From positions 1 through 46,664 of IMG/VR virus record IMGVR_UViG_3300048597_000671: a stretch of 46,664 nucleotides of DNA; one strand, 5' to 3'. This stretch comes from a virus. Under the pieces are notes generated by a model. The model was not told the DNA's origin, ran no database searches, and saw nothing but the letters and a program-made list of their open reading frames with translations. Shown in pieces: positions 13,935-20,728 of the stretch (position 1 is its first letter; every line of letters begins with the position of its first letter). The position numbers were made by a program, and so were the translations under genes.

Positions 13935-14797
13935 TGGCTAGGCCAAGCAATAGCGTCGAGACCTATATGCCGCTCGTGGTCGAGAAGTATCACGGCGACA
14001 CGACGCACCTGACCACCATCCAGCACGGCGCCTACCTGCTTCTCTTGATGGCGTACTGGCGGCGAGGTGGCCCGCTCCCCTGCGACGATTCCCGCCTGGC
14101 GGCGATCGCCCGCATGACGCCACAGGAATGGAAACGGCAACGTCCGATCATCGCCGAGTTCTTCGACGAGCGGGACGGCCTCTGGTTTCAGAAGCGGGCC
14201 GAGCTGGAACTGGACCGCGCCCGGAAGAAGAGCGAAGCGGCTGCGGAAAGCGCTCGGGCAAGATGGGAGCGCAATGCGGGCGCAGATGCGAACGCATCAA
14301 AAGCGCATACGGAACCCGATGCGGATCGCATGCGAACGCATAGCGGGCGCAATGCTCCACCATCCTCCATCCCAGTAGATGCTGACGCATCTCCTGGAGA
14401 GCGCACGGCCGAGAAGCCGAAATCTCGGCGCTCTGCCGCGAACCATCCGCTCCCGAGCGACTGGGAGCCCAACACCGAGCACATCCGAAAAGCCGCCGAA
14501 CTCGGCCTCGATTGCGCCCGAGAGGCCGAGCGGATGCGGAACTGGGCGCTTGCCGGAGGGGCGAGATGCGCCAGCTGGGACGCGCGATTCCACAATTGGT
14601 TGTTCAGGGCGGTGGAGATCAACAATGGGCACGGTAACAATCGCGGACAGCATGGGCGACCTGCTCGCTCCGGCGCCACACAGCGGGACATCCAGCTTGC
14701 CGCGGCACTTGGCAGCTGCCGCGACGAAGGCAGCGGAGCAGCCCTACGGGACGCGGATTATCGCGAGCGAAGCGACGATCAGCGAGGCGAGGTCTAG
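13934..14797 (+). CDS. DUF1376/YdaU-type replication protein with DnaT-like C-terminus
   Basis: 287-aa protein. Residues 1-95 are a DUF1376 domain (YMPLVVEKYHGDTTHL, QHGAYLLLLMAYW), a linker rich in Ala/Arg follows, and residues ~170-225 resemble the DnaT C-terminal single-strand-binding domain (LPSDWEPN to SWDARFHNWLF). Such proteins load the replicative helicase. ATG at 13934 overlaps the previous TGA (TGATG); a GTG at 13931 is possible. The last ~60 residues are low complexity and overlap the next gene in another frame, so the functional protein may end near residue 230. Confidence 0.85.
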   Translation: MARPSNSVETYMPLVVEKYHGDTTHLTTIQHGAYLLLLMAYWRRGGPLPCDDSRLAAIARMTPQEWKRQRPIIAEFFDERDGLWFQKRAELELDRARKKSEAAAESARARWERNAGADANASKAHTEPDADRMRTHSGRNAPPSSIPVDADASPGERTAEKPKSRRSAANHPLPSDWEPNTEHIRKAAELGLDCAREAERMRNWALAGGARCASWDARFHNWLFRAVEINNGHGNNRGQHGRPARSGATQRDIQLAAALGSCRDEGSGAALRDADYRERSDDQRGEV

Positions 14798-15317
14798 CCT
14801 GCCCGCCTTGCGTGAAAAGCTGCGGCCCTCGGGCGACAAGAACCGCATCGCGATCCTCTTCGCCCTGGCCGACGTCGTCGGGAAGCCGGACGTCCTGCGC
14901 AACGGCGACGCGAAGGCCCAGGCGATCTTCTGGATGGCGTACCACGCCGACCTCGGGCACCTGCCGGCCGCCGTCCTCAGCCGGGCGTGCGCCGCGTGGC
15001 GCCGATCGGGCGAGGCGTGGTTTCCCACGACCGGCCAGCTGCTCAACCTCGCCAAGCGCGACGATGACTGGCGGCACGAGATGACGCTCCTCGCCGGCCT
15101 CGAGCGGCTTTCGAAGGCGCGCTCCGAAGAGCCCTTCCGCGACATGACCGACGAGGAGCGGGCGGAGATTTCACGCCGCATCGCCGCCCTCCGCCAGCGT
15201 CCCGGCGCCCCGATTCCCGACGGCCCAGGGGACGACGAGCGCAACACAGCGGCGCTGGAGCGCATCAAACAGGCCGCCGCGCGCAACCGGCGGCAATTGG
15301 AACAGGGGGCGCAATGA
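14625..15317 (+). CDS. Helicase-loader-like replication protein
   Basis: 230-aa helical protein. The core (about 65-150) contains FALADVVGKPDVLRN, AYHADLGHLPAAVL and the EAWFPTTGQLLNLA motif, seen in phage proteins that follow DUF1376 genes and are thought to work like lambda P in helicase loading. The C-terminal ~50 residues are charged and helical. GGTGGAGATC gives a Shine-Dalgarno for the ATG at 14625; this start overlaps the upstream gene by 173 bases. A later ATG at 14652 would shorten the overlap slightly. Function is inferred from position. Confidence 0.65.
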   Translation: MGTVTIADSMGDLLAPAPHSGTSSLPRHLAAAATKAAEQPYGTRIIASEATISEARSSLPALREKLRPSGDKNRIAILFALADVVGKPDVLRNGDAKAQAIFWMAYHADLGHLPAAVLSRACAAWRRSGEAWFPTTGQLLNLAKRDDDWRHEMTLLAGLERLSKARSEEPFRDMTDEERAEISRRIAALRQRPGAPIPDGPGDDERNTAALERIKQAAARNRRQLEQGAQ

Positions 15318-15505
15318 CCGATTTTACGCCTTCCGAACGCAAGCGCCTGAACGCGACCTTACCGGCGGTAGGGGCCAAATGGCTGTGCTGCGGCGCGACG
15401 GTCATCGTCGGAATGCGGGGGAGATCGATTGCCGAGCGCGGCCGGTTTTTTGTCTACCCGCACACCTGCGAGCGCCTGGGCTACTTCAAATCGTCTGCGG
15501 CATAG
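15314..15505 (+). CDS. Hypothetical 63-aa phage protein
   Basis: Small protein, start MTDFTPSERKRLNATLPAVG, with a Cys-Cys pair (WLCCG) and a FFVYPHTCERLGYF segment. ATGA overlap with the previous gene supports the start. No family recognised. Confidence 0.6.
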   Translation: MTDFTPSERKRLNATLPAVGAKWLCCGATVIVGMRGRSIAERGRFFVYPHTCERLGYFKSSAA

Positions 15506-15514
15506 GGGGACGAC

Positions 15515-16234
15515 ATGCCTCAGCGTCCTCGCCCGCCCAGCCGTATGACGAAAGCCCAGCTCGCCAGAAAGGCGCTGTTGGAAAAAAAGAAGGATCAACT
15601 GCGCAAGGCGCGCGCGGCTCGGGAGGCAGAGAAGGCCGAGAAAGCGGCAGCCGCCGCCAAGCTGATCGAGCGGCCGAAGCTGAGCGTGAACCCGAAGGCG
15701 CGAGACGCCTGGGTGACGTTCATTGCCGAACGGGACCGGGAGGACGCGGCCAAGATCGCCGCTGCGACGCTACAGCGCAAACCGGGCCGCGAGGGCAACC
15801 GGCTCAGCCTGGTAGCCGAGCAGGCCTCCGACGCGAACATCGCGACGAAGACCGTCCGGAACCTCGCGAACGACCCCGTCGAGTGGCTGTTCAACCGCGG
15901 CAGCCTCACCCAGCGCCAGTACGAGGGGGCCTCAAGGATCCGCGCGGACGCCGAGGGTATGACGATCGGCAGCATGAAGGCGGTCGACATTGGCGGAGCC
16001 GGGGGTGGCGGCGGCTCGCCCGGGTCGCTCTCCGATCACCAGCTCGACTGCATCCGGCGCTTCAAGCTGTGCATGTCGGCGCTCGGCCGCGTCGGAGGTG
16101 AACTGGTGCGCTGCGTCGTCGTCGAGTGCCGGCCGCTCAAAGACGTAGGAGAAAAACTGGGGATGGACAAGAACTACCGAGCGCCCAGACTCGCCGAAGC
16201 GTTGGACGTCGTGGCAGACTTCTACCGATTGTAG
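15515..16234 (+). CDS. DUF6456-type regulator, candidate late activator/antiterminator
   Basis: 239-aa protein: a basic coiled N-terminus (1-55), a middle segment, and a C-terminal half (about 120-239) with DPVEWLFNRGSLTQRQYEGASRIR, a Gly-rich insert and LSDHQLDCIRRF to VVADFYRL. This resembles the DUF6456 domain of alphaproteobacterial phage and host proteins, which ends in a sigma-like helix-turn-helix (LKDVGEKLGM). It is the last early gene before the late region, where lambda has Q, so it is the best candidate for late control. The regulatory mechanism is inference. Confidence 0.7.
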   Translation: MPQRPRPPSRMTKAQLARKALLEKKKDQLRKARAAREAEKAEKAAAAAKLIERPKLSVNPKARDAWVTFIAERDREDAAKIAAATLQRKPGREGNRLSLVAEQASDANIATKTVRNLANDPVEWLFNRGSLTQRQYEGASRIRADAEGMTIGSMKAVDIGGAGGGGGSPGSLSDHQLDCIRRFKLCMSALGRVGGELVRCVVVECRPLKDVGEKLGMDKNYRAPRLAEALDVVADFYRL

Positions 16235-16243
16235 GGGGCGGCC

Positions 16244-16591
16244 ATGATGTTGCTTGCGGTAGCGATGACGTATTTCTCTTTCACAAATGCGGAACTCGCC
16301 AAGACCTGCGATTTTGGCCCAAGAGCGGAAGATCTGCCTATCGAGAGGCAATTCGACGGCGGACGCTGCCTTGGATTCATTCAAAGCACGGTGAACCTGT
16401 ACACGTCTCTGAGCATGAACAGGGAGGATCTTGCAGATCTCTGCGTGCCTGAAAGTGCAAGCATCGACCAGTTGCGCCTCGTGTTCGTCAAGTACTCGAA
16501 CGATCACCCGGAGATGCTCAACGAGGAAGCGATCGTCGGTTTAGTGTATGGGCTGATGGCCGCTTGGCCATGCGAAAACACCACCCCTTGA
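16244..16591 (+). CDS. Rap1a/Tai-like exported protein
   Basis: 115-aa protein with a weak signal peptide (residues 1-16) and the pattern of Rap1a/Tai family immunity proteins: CLGFIQ, then CVPESASIDQLRLVFVKYSNDHPE, then YGLMAAWPC near the C-terminus, with four cysteines in positions able to form two disulphides. Family members neutralise type VI amidase effectors in the periplasm; many relatives have no known partner. Here it sits at the end of the early operon and is richer in A/T than its neighbours, so it is probably cargo. No effector gene is adjacent. Confidence 0.75.
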   Translation: MMLLAVAMTYFSFTNAELAKTCDFGPRAEDLPIERQFDGGRCLGFIQSTVNLYTSLSMNREDLADLCVPESASIDQLRLVFVKYSNDHPEMLNEEAIVGLVYGLMAAWPCENTTP

Positions 16592-16639
16592 CATCGAGTC
16601 TGACGCGTAGCACTAAATCTGCCCACGAACAGAGATGCG

Positions 16640-16669
16640 CCCGCCCGGAGATTTCCGCGGCGGGTTTTT
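16640..16669 (+). terminator. Terminator of the rightward early operon
   Basis: Arms CCCGCC (16640-16645) and GGCGGG (16659-16664), extended by inner CGGA/TCCG pairs with one bulged base, followed by TTTTT (16665-16669). It ends the rightward genes just before a convergent membrane-protein gene. Confidence 0.75.
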
Positions 16670-16675
16670 CGTTGG

Positions 16676-17083
16676 TCAAAGATAGGCATTTGCGAAAGCG
16701 TAAATCAGCACAATTGATCCCAAGCCCAGCTGGATTGCCGCGGCGGCGTGAAAATAGGAGCTTGAAAGCGCCTTACTATATCGATCGCTAAGTGTCCGGA
16801 ACGGGCTGTCCGCCTTCACCCGCTCCTGCCAAGCAAACCCGACTAGGCAAATGCCGATGAAGAAGCACGCCGCCGCTAGGAGTGGAGCTCGACCAAGCAG
16901 CGGATTTGTCTGAAGGAACGCGAGAGAGCCTGCAAGGCCCGTCGTGTTCATCGTAACTACAGCCGATCGTTCGGCATCTAGACCGCCGATTACCCAAGCC
17001 AGCGCTTTCTCCTGCATATCTTGCGGGTGCGCTTCGAAGTCTCGAGTAGCCTTCGCGATCTGTGCGTCTGGTTCCTCCGCCAT
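16676..17083 (-). CDS. Two-pass membrane protein of unknown function
   Basis: 135-aa protein. An N-terminal soluble region (1-60, rich in Asp/Glu/Ala) is followed by two transmembrane helices at about 67-85 and 112-132, with a basic loop between. No family recognised. It is leftward, isolated between early and late blocks, and A/T-richer than the phage core, so a cargo gene expressed in the lysogen is likely. Membrane proteins at such sites often block superinfection, but nothing here proves it. Confidence 0.65.
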   Translation of the reverse strand: MAEEPDAQIAKATRDFEAHPQDMQEKALAWVIGGLDAERSAVVTMNTTGLAGSLAFLQTNPLLGRAPLLAAACFFIGICLVGFAWQERVKADSPFRTLSDRYSKALSSSYFHAAAAIQLGLGSIVLIYAFANAYL

Positions 17084-17114
17084 GATTTTCCAGTCCTAAA
17101 AAGGCTTCCGGCCA

Positions 17115-17130
17115 CGCCTCGATAGAGGCG
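17115..17130. repeat. Short hairpin CGCCTC-GATA-GAGGCG
   Basis: Perfect 6-bp arms with a GATA loop in the 162-base gap between divergent genes. There is no T-run directly after it in either direction, so its role is unclear; it may be a binding site or RNA element. Confidence 0.4.
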
Positions 17131-17202
17131 GGGGCCTACGGCGTTGACGCGCCGCAAGCCGCGAGCCGTAACTCGCATGACCCCATTGGCCTTCTGAGGC
17201 CA

Positions 17203-17227
17203 CCCCGCCACCGCGCACGCGGCGGGG
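17203..17227 (+). promoter_or_regulatory. GC hairpin in front of the ParB-methyltransferase gene
   Basis: CCCCGCC (17203-17209) and GGCGGGG (17221-17227) form a strong 7-bp stem whose last Gs run into the region just upstream of the ATG at 17246. In the messenger it could limit translation of the methyltransferase, or be the end of a leader terminator without T-run. Confidence 0.4.
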
Positions 17228-17245
17228 GAACGGTGATGCGATTCC

Positions 17246-18451
17246 ATGCTCAAGAGCGAGTCTTTGTCCGTCGAGTGGCGGGCGATCGAAACTGTGCGCC
17301 CGTACCCGGGCAACCCTCGGATCATCCCCGAGACGGCGATCGACAAGGTGGCGGCGTCCATCCGGGAATTCGGATGGCGTCAGCCAATCGTTGTCGACGA
17401 GGGCGGGGAAATCCTCGTCGGCCATACCCGGCGCCTGGCAGCAATGCGGCTTGGCATCGCAGAGGTGCCGGTGCACGTCGCCGTCGGCCTCAGCGATGAG
17501 CAGCGTCGTGCATACCGCCTCGCCGACAATCGGACGGGCGAGGAGAGTCGCTGGGACCTGAAAGCCCTTGGCCTTGAGTTGCAGGGCCTAGGCGACGCCG
17601 GTTTCGAACTGGCGCTGCTCGGGTTCGATAGACCGGAGCTGATCAGCCTGGAGCCTCGACCCGAGCCGGCTGCCGACCCGGACGACGTGCCGCCGGCGCC
17701 GATCGAGCCTCTGACGCAGCTGGGCGACGTATGGATCCTCGGCGAGCACCGCATCATCTGTGGCGACAGCACGTCACGCGAAACCGTTGACCGCCTGCTC
17801 GCCGGCGACAAGCCGCGGCTGATGGTGACCGACCCGCCCTATGGGGTGGAATACGATGCTGACTGGCGCAATCGAGTCGTCCGCGCCAATGGCTCGAAGG
17901 TGCAGGCCCGCGCCGTCGGCAAGGTTCTGAACGATGACCGCGATGACTGGCGCGAGGCTTGGGCGCTGTTCCCCGGCAGCGTCGCCTATGTCTGGCACGC
18001 CGGGTCCCACGCGCTCGAGGTGGCTGTCAGCCTGCAGGCGGCCGGCTTCCTGATCCGCACCCAGATCATTTGGGGCAAGAACCAGCTGGTGATCAGCCGC
18101 GGGCACTATCACCCGCAGCACGAGCCGTGCTGGTACGCGGTGCGCGAGGGCGATACGGCCGGCTGGACCGGTGGGCGCAAGCAATCGACGCTCTGGTCGA
18201 TCGCCAAACCGCAGAAGTCGGAAACGGGCCACTCGACCCAGAAGCCCGTCGAGTGCATGGCCCGGCCGATCAGGAACAATTCGCGCGCCGGCGATCTAGT
18301 CTACGAGCCGTTCAGCGGGTCGGGGACCACCATCATCGCATGCGAGCAGGAGCGCAGGCGGTGCCAAGCCATCGAGCTCAGCCCCGCTTACGTCGACGTT
18401 GCGGTCCGCCGGTGGGAGAGTTTCACCGGTCGAACTGCATCTAGGGCTTAG
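17246..18451 (+). CDS. ParB-like nuclease domain fused to DNA methyltransferase
   Basis: 401-aa fusion. Residues ~8-100 are a ParB/Srx-like domain (PYPGNPRII, GWRQPIVVDEGGEILVGHTR). Residues ~165-395 are a beta-class amino-methyltransferase with GEHRIICGDS, catalytic DPPYG at 196-200, and the SAM-binding FSGSGTT at 356-362. ParB-methyltransferase fusions are common in prophages, where they modify phage DNA and may protect it from restriction. It begins the rightward late block. The target sequence cannot be told from the protein alone. Confidence 0.92.
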   Translation: MLKSESLSVEWRAIETVRPYPGNPRIIPETAIDKVAASIREFGWRQPIVVDEGGEILVGHTRRLAAMRLGIAEVPVHVAVGLSDEQRRAYRLADNRTGEESRWDLKALGLELQGLGDAGFELALLGFDRPELISLEPRPEPAADPDDVPPAPIEPLTQLGDVWILGEHRIICGDSTSRETVDRLLAGDKPRLMVTDPPYGVEYDADWRNRVVRANGSKVQARAVGKVLNDDRDDWREAWALFPGSVAYVWHAGSHALEVAVSLQAAGFLIRTQIIWGKNQLVISRGHYHPQHEPCWYAVREGDTAGWTGGRKQSTLWSIAKPQKSETGHSTQKPVECMARPIRNNSRAGDLVYEPFSGSGTTIIACEQERRRCQAIELSPAYVDVAVRRWESFTGRTASRA

Positions 18452-18659
18452 AGCGAATCCGCGCCGCGCGCAGGGTCTGCGCCAGCCTCTCAAGGACCTT
18501 GAAATCGGCGTCGCTCATCGGGTCGAAGGTCAGATTGAGCGGATCGTCCGGGGGGAGAACCACGCGGATCTCGGCTCCATCGCTGGCAGTACGGGCAACG
18601 GTGGTCGGGAAGATGCTGGACTTGGTCGGGGTCGCCCCCTGGGACTTCGAACTGGCCAT
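18441..18659 (-). CDS. Hypothetical 72-aa leftward protein
   Basis: Small protein with a disordered Ser/Thr-rich N-terminus and a compact C-terminal part (PLNLTFDPMSDADFKVLERLAQTLRAARI). An excellent Shine-Dalgarno, AAAGGAGGG, lies upstream of the ATG at 18659. It converges on the methyltransferase with an 11-base overlap and is divergent from terminase. No family recognised; a regulatory role at the early/late boundary is possible. Confidence 0.65.
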   Translation of the reverse strand: MASSKSQGATPTKSSIFPTTVARTASDGAEIRVVLPPDDPLNLTFDPMSDADFKVLERLAQTLRAARIRSKP

Positions 18660-18737
18660 TTGGCCCTCCTTTGGACGCAGGATGCGCCTCTACAGAGAAA
18701 ACTAGTCCGGCAGGGGTCGATCGCTAACCGACGCGCC

Positions 18738-18760
18738 AAAAGTGTATTTTAAATTTTTGT
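18738..18760 (+). promoter_or_regulatory. A/T-rich tract before terminase, possible late promoter
   Basis: The 115 bases between the divergent 72-aa gene and terminase contain a striking A/T-rich run (AAAAGTGTATTTTAAATTTTTGT) in very GC-rich surroundings, ending 14 bases before the terminase ATG. It includes TATTTT as a -10-like hexamer without a convincing -35. It may be an activator-dependent late promoter or part of the packaging recognition region; I cannot separate these by eye. Confidence 0.35.
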
Positions 18761-18774
18761 GACAGTGGTGACCC

Positions 18775-19287
18775 ATGGCCCGCAAGGCCTTCACGCCTAC
18801 CGATGAACAGCGGCGGCAGGTCGAGGCCTGGGCAGCCTATGGCATCCCGCAAGCCGAGATGTGCCTGCTGCTGTCGAACCCGGAAACGGGGAAGCCGATC
18901 TCGCTGAAGACCCTGCTCAAGGTCTTCCGCCTCGAGTTGGACACCGGGATGGTGAAGGCCAACGCGAAGGTCGGCGAGAGCCTGTTTCTCCAGGCTGTCG
19001 GGGCGCCTGCCCAATACGACGCCGCCGGGAACCAGCTTCGCGCCGAGCAACCCCGCGTCGTCTCGGCCGGGATCTTCTGGGCGAAGGTGCGGCTCGGCTG
19101 GAAGGAAACCAGCGTCCATCAGCACGAGGGCAAGAACGGCGGCGCAATCCAGATGTTCGACGCCGCGGCCCTCGCCAACATGACGGACGAACAAATTGCG
19201 GAGCTCGAAAACACCCTCGATCGACTTGCGCAGCTTACCGTCGGCGCTGTCTCAGGTCAGGGCCGAGCGGGCGCGACGGAAGGCTGA
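18775..19287 (+). CDS. Terminase small subunit
   Basis: 170-aa protein with an N-terminal helix-turn-helix (FTPTDEQRRQVEAWAAYGIPQAEMCLLL to TLLKVFRLELDTG), a middle helical oligomerisation region containing AVGAPAQYDAAGNQ and a FWAKVRLGWKET motif, and a C-terminal helix that would contact the large subunit. It recognises phage DNA for packaging. The large-subunit gene overlaps its end by 92 bases. Confidence 0.88.
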   Translation: MARKAFTPTDEQRRQVEAWAAYGIPQAEMCLLLSNPETGKPISLKTLLKVFRLELDTGMVKANAKVGESLFLQAVGAPAQYDAAGNQLRAEQPRVVSAGIFWAKVRLGWKETSVHQHEGKNGGAIQMFDAAALANMTDEQIAELENTLDRLAQLTVGAVSGQGRAGATEG

Positions 19288-20722
19288 AGCCGATCGGCGA
19301 GATGTCGAGCAGAATGCCGTCGCGATCCGGGCTCGCTGCGCAACGCTCGCCGGATTTGTGCGCGAGGCCTGGCATGTCCTCGAACCCCAGGCGGCATACG
19401 TCCATAACTGGCACATCGACGCAATCTGCCAGCACCTCGAGGCGGTGACCTGGAAGCGGATCAATCGCCTCCTGATCAACGTGCCCCCGGGCTCGATGAA
19501 GTCGCTGCTGGTGTCGGTGCTATGGCCCGCCTGGGAGTGGGGGCCATGCGGAATGCGGTCGCTGCGCACGATCACGACGGCCTTCAACGACGGCCCGGTG
19601 AAGCGCGATACTCGCAAGACCCGCGATCTGATCCTGTCGGATTGGTATCGGGCGCTCTGGCCGGAAGTCGAGCTGGTCAGAACAGGTGAAATGTCATTCG
19701 CCAACTCGGCCACAGGGTACCGCGAAGGCGTGGCCTTTGGGTCGTTGACCTCGCAACGCGGCGATCGACTGATCATCGACGACCCGCACAGCACGAAGAC
19801 CGCTGAGAGCGAGGCCGAGCGAAACGAGACGACACGGCTCTTTCGTGAAGGCGCCCTGAACCGCCTGAACAACCAGCGGGAGTCCGCGATCGTGGTAGTG
19901 ATGCAGCGGCTGCACGCCGCGGATATCTCCGGCGTCATCAAAGCGCTGGGGATGCCGTACTGCCACCTCATGCTGCCCATGGAGTTCGATCCCGAGCGGG
20001 CGTGCGAGACGGAGATCGGATTTCGGGACCCTCGAAAGGTCGATGGCGAGCTGCTCGACCCGGAGCGCTTCCCCCGCGATGTCGTCGAGGGCTTCAAGGT
20101 CCAGCAGGGCTCCTACGCCTATGCCGGCCAATACCAGCAGCGGCCGACCGCCCGCGAGGGTGGCCTCTTCAAGCGGGCTTGGTTCTCCGAGGCCGTCGCC
20201 ATCGCCCCGGTGGGCGGCCAAACGTGCCGGGCATGGGACCTCGCCGGCACCGTGAAGAAGACCGGCAATCGGCCGGACTGGACGACTGGCGTAAAGCTTC
20301 GCCGCGTCGACGGCGTATTCTTCGTCGAGCACGTCGTAAGGATCCAGGCATCGCCCGGCGACGTGCAGAAGACGATCAAGGCGACGGCGATCGCTGATGG
20401 GGTCTCCTGCGCGATCCGACTGCCGCAGGACCCGGGCCAGGCGGGCAAGGCACAGGCGGAGACGCTGATCCAGATGCTCGCCGGGTTCGACGTGAAGGCG
20501 AGGCCCGTGACTGGCGACAAGGAAACGAGGGCGCGCCCCGCCGCAGCCCAGGCCGAAGCGAAGAACGTGAAGCTGGTTCAAGGCGACTGGAACCAGACCT
20601 TCCTCGATGAAATCTGCAATTTTCCGGCGGGGACGCATGACGATCAGGTCGACGCCTTCGCCGACGCGCTCAACGAGCTCGCGCTCGGGAGCCAGTTCGA
20701 CGTCACCTATGGCGCGGTCTGA
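19196..20722 (+). CDS. terL: Terminase large subunit
   Basis: 508-aa packaging motor. The ATPase domain has Walker A VPPGSMKS (residues 96-103) and Walker B LIIDDP (192-197), with the coupling region RESAIVVVMQRLH near 230. The RNase H-like nuclease domain starts at AWDLAGT (about 348) and ends with GTHDDQVDAFADAL. There is no ATG in a sensible place; the frame opens at TTG 19196, with another TTG at 19226, both inside the small-subunit gene. Whether packaging is by cos or headful cannot be decided here. Confidence 0.95.
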   Translation: MRSSKTPSIDLRSLPSALSQVRAERARRKAEADRRDVEQNAVAIRARCATLAGFVREAWHVLEPQAAYVHNWHIDAICQHLEAVTWKRINRLLINVPPGSMKSLLVSVLWPAWEWGPCGMRSLRTITTAFNDGPVKRDTRKTRDLILSDWYRALWPEVELVRTGEMSFANSATGYREGVAFGSLTSQRGDRLIIDDPHSTKTAESEAERNETTRLFREGALNRLNNQRESAIVVVMQRLHAADISGVIKALGMPYCHLMLPMEFDPERACETEIGFRDPRKVDGELLDPERFPRDVVEGFKVQQGSYAYAGQYQQRPTAREGGLFKRAWFSEAVAIAPVGGQTCRAWDLAGTVKKTGNRPDWTTGVKLRRVDGVFFVEHVVRIQASPGDVQKTIKATAIADGVSCAIRLPQDPGQAGKAQAETLIQMLAGFDVKARPVTGDKETRARPAAAQAEAKNVKLVQGDWNQTFLDEICNFPAGTHDDQVDAFADALNELALGSQFDVTYGAV

Positions 20723-20728
20723 CGCCTG

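Noticed and set aside
18660-18774. cos site before terminase
   Set aside because: No clear inverted repeats or known cos sequence can be seen; kept only as a possible late promoter region.
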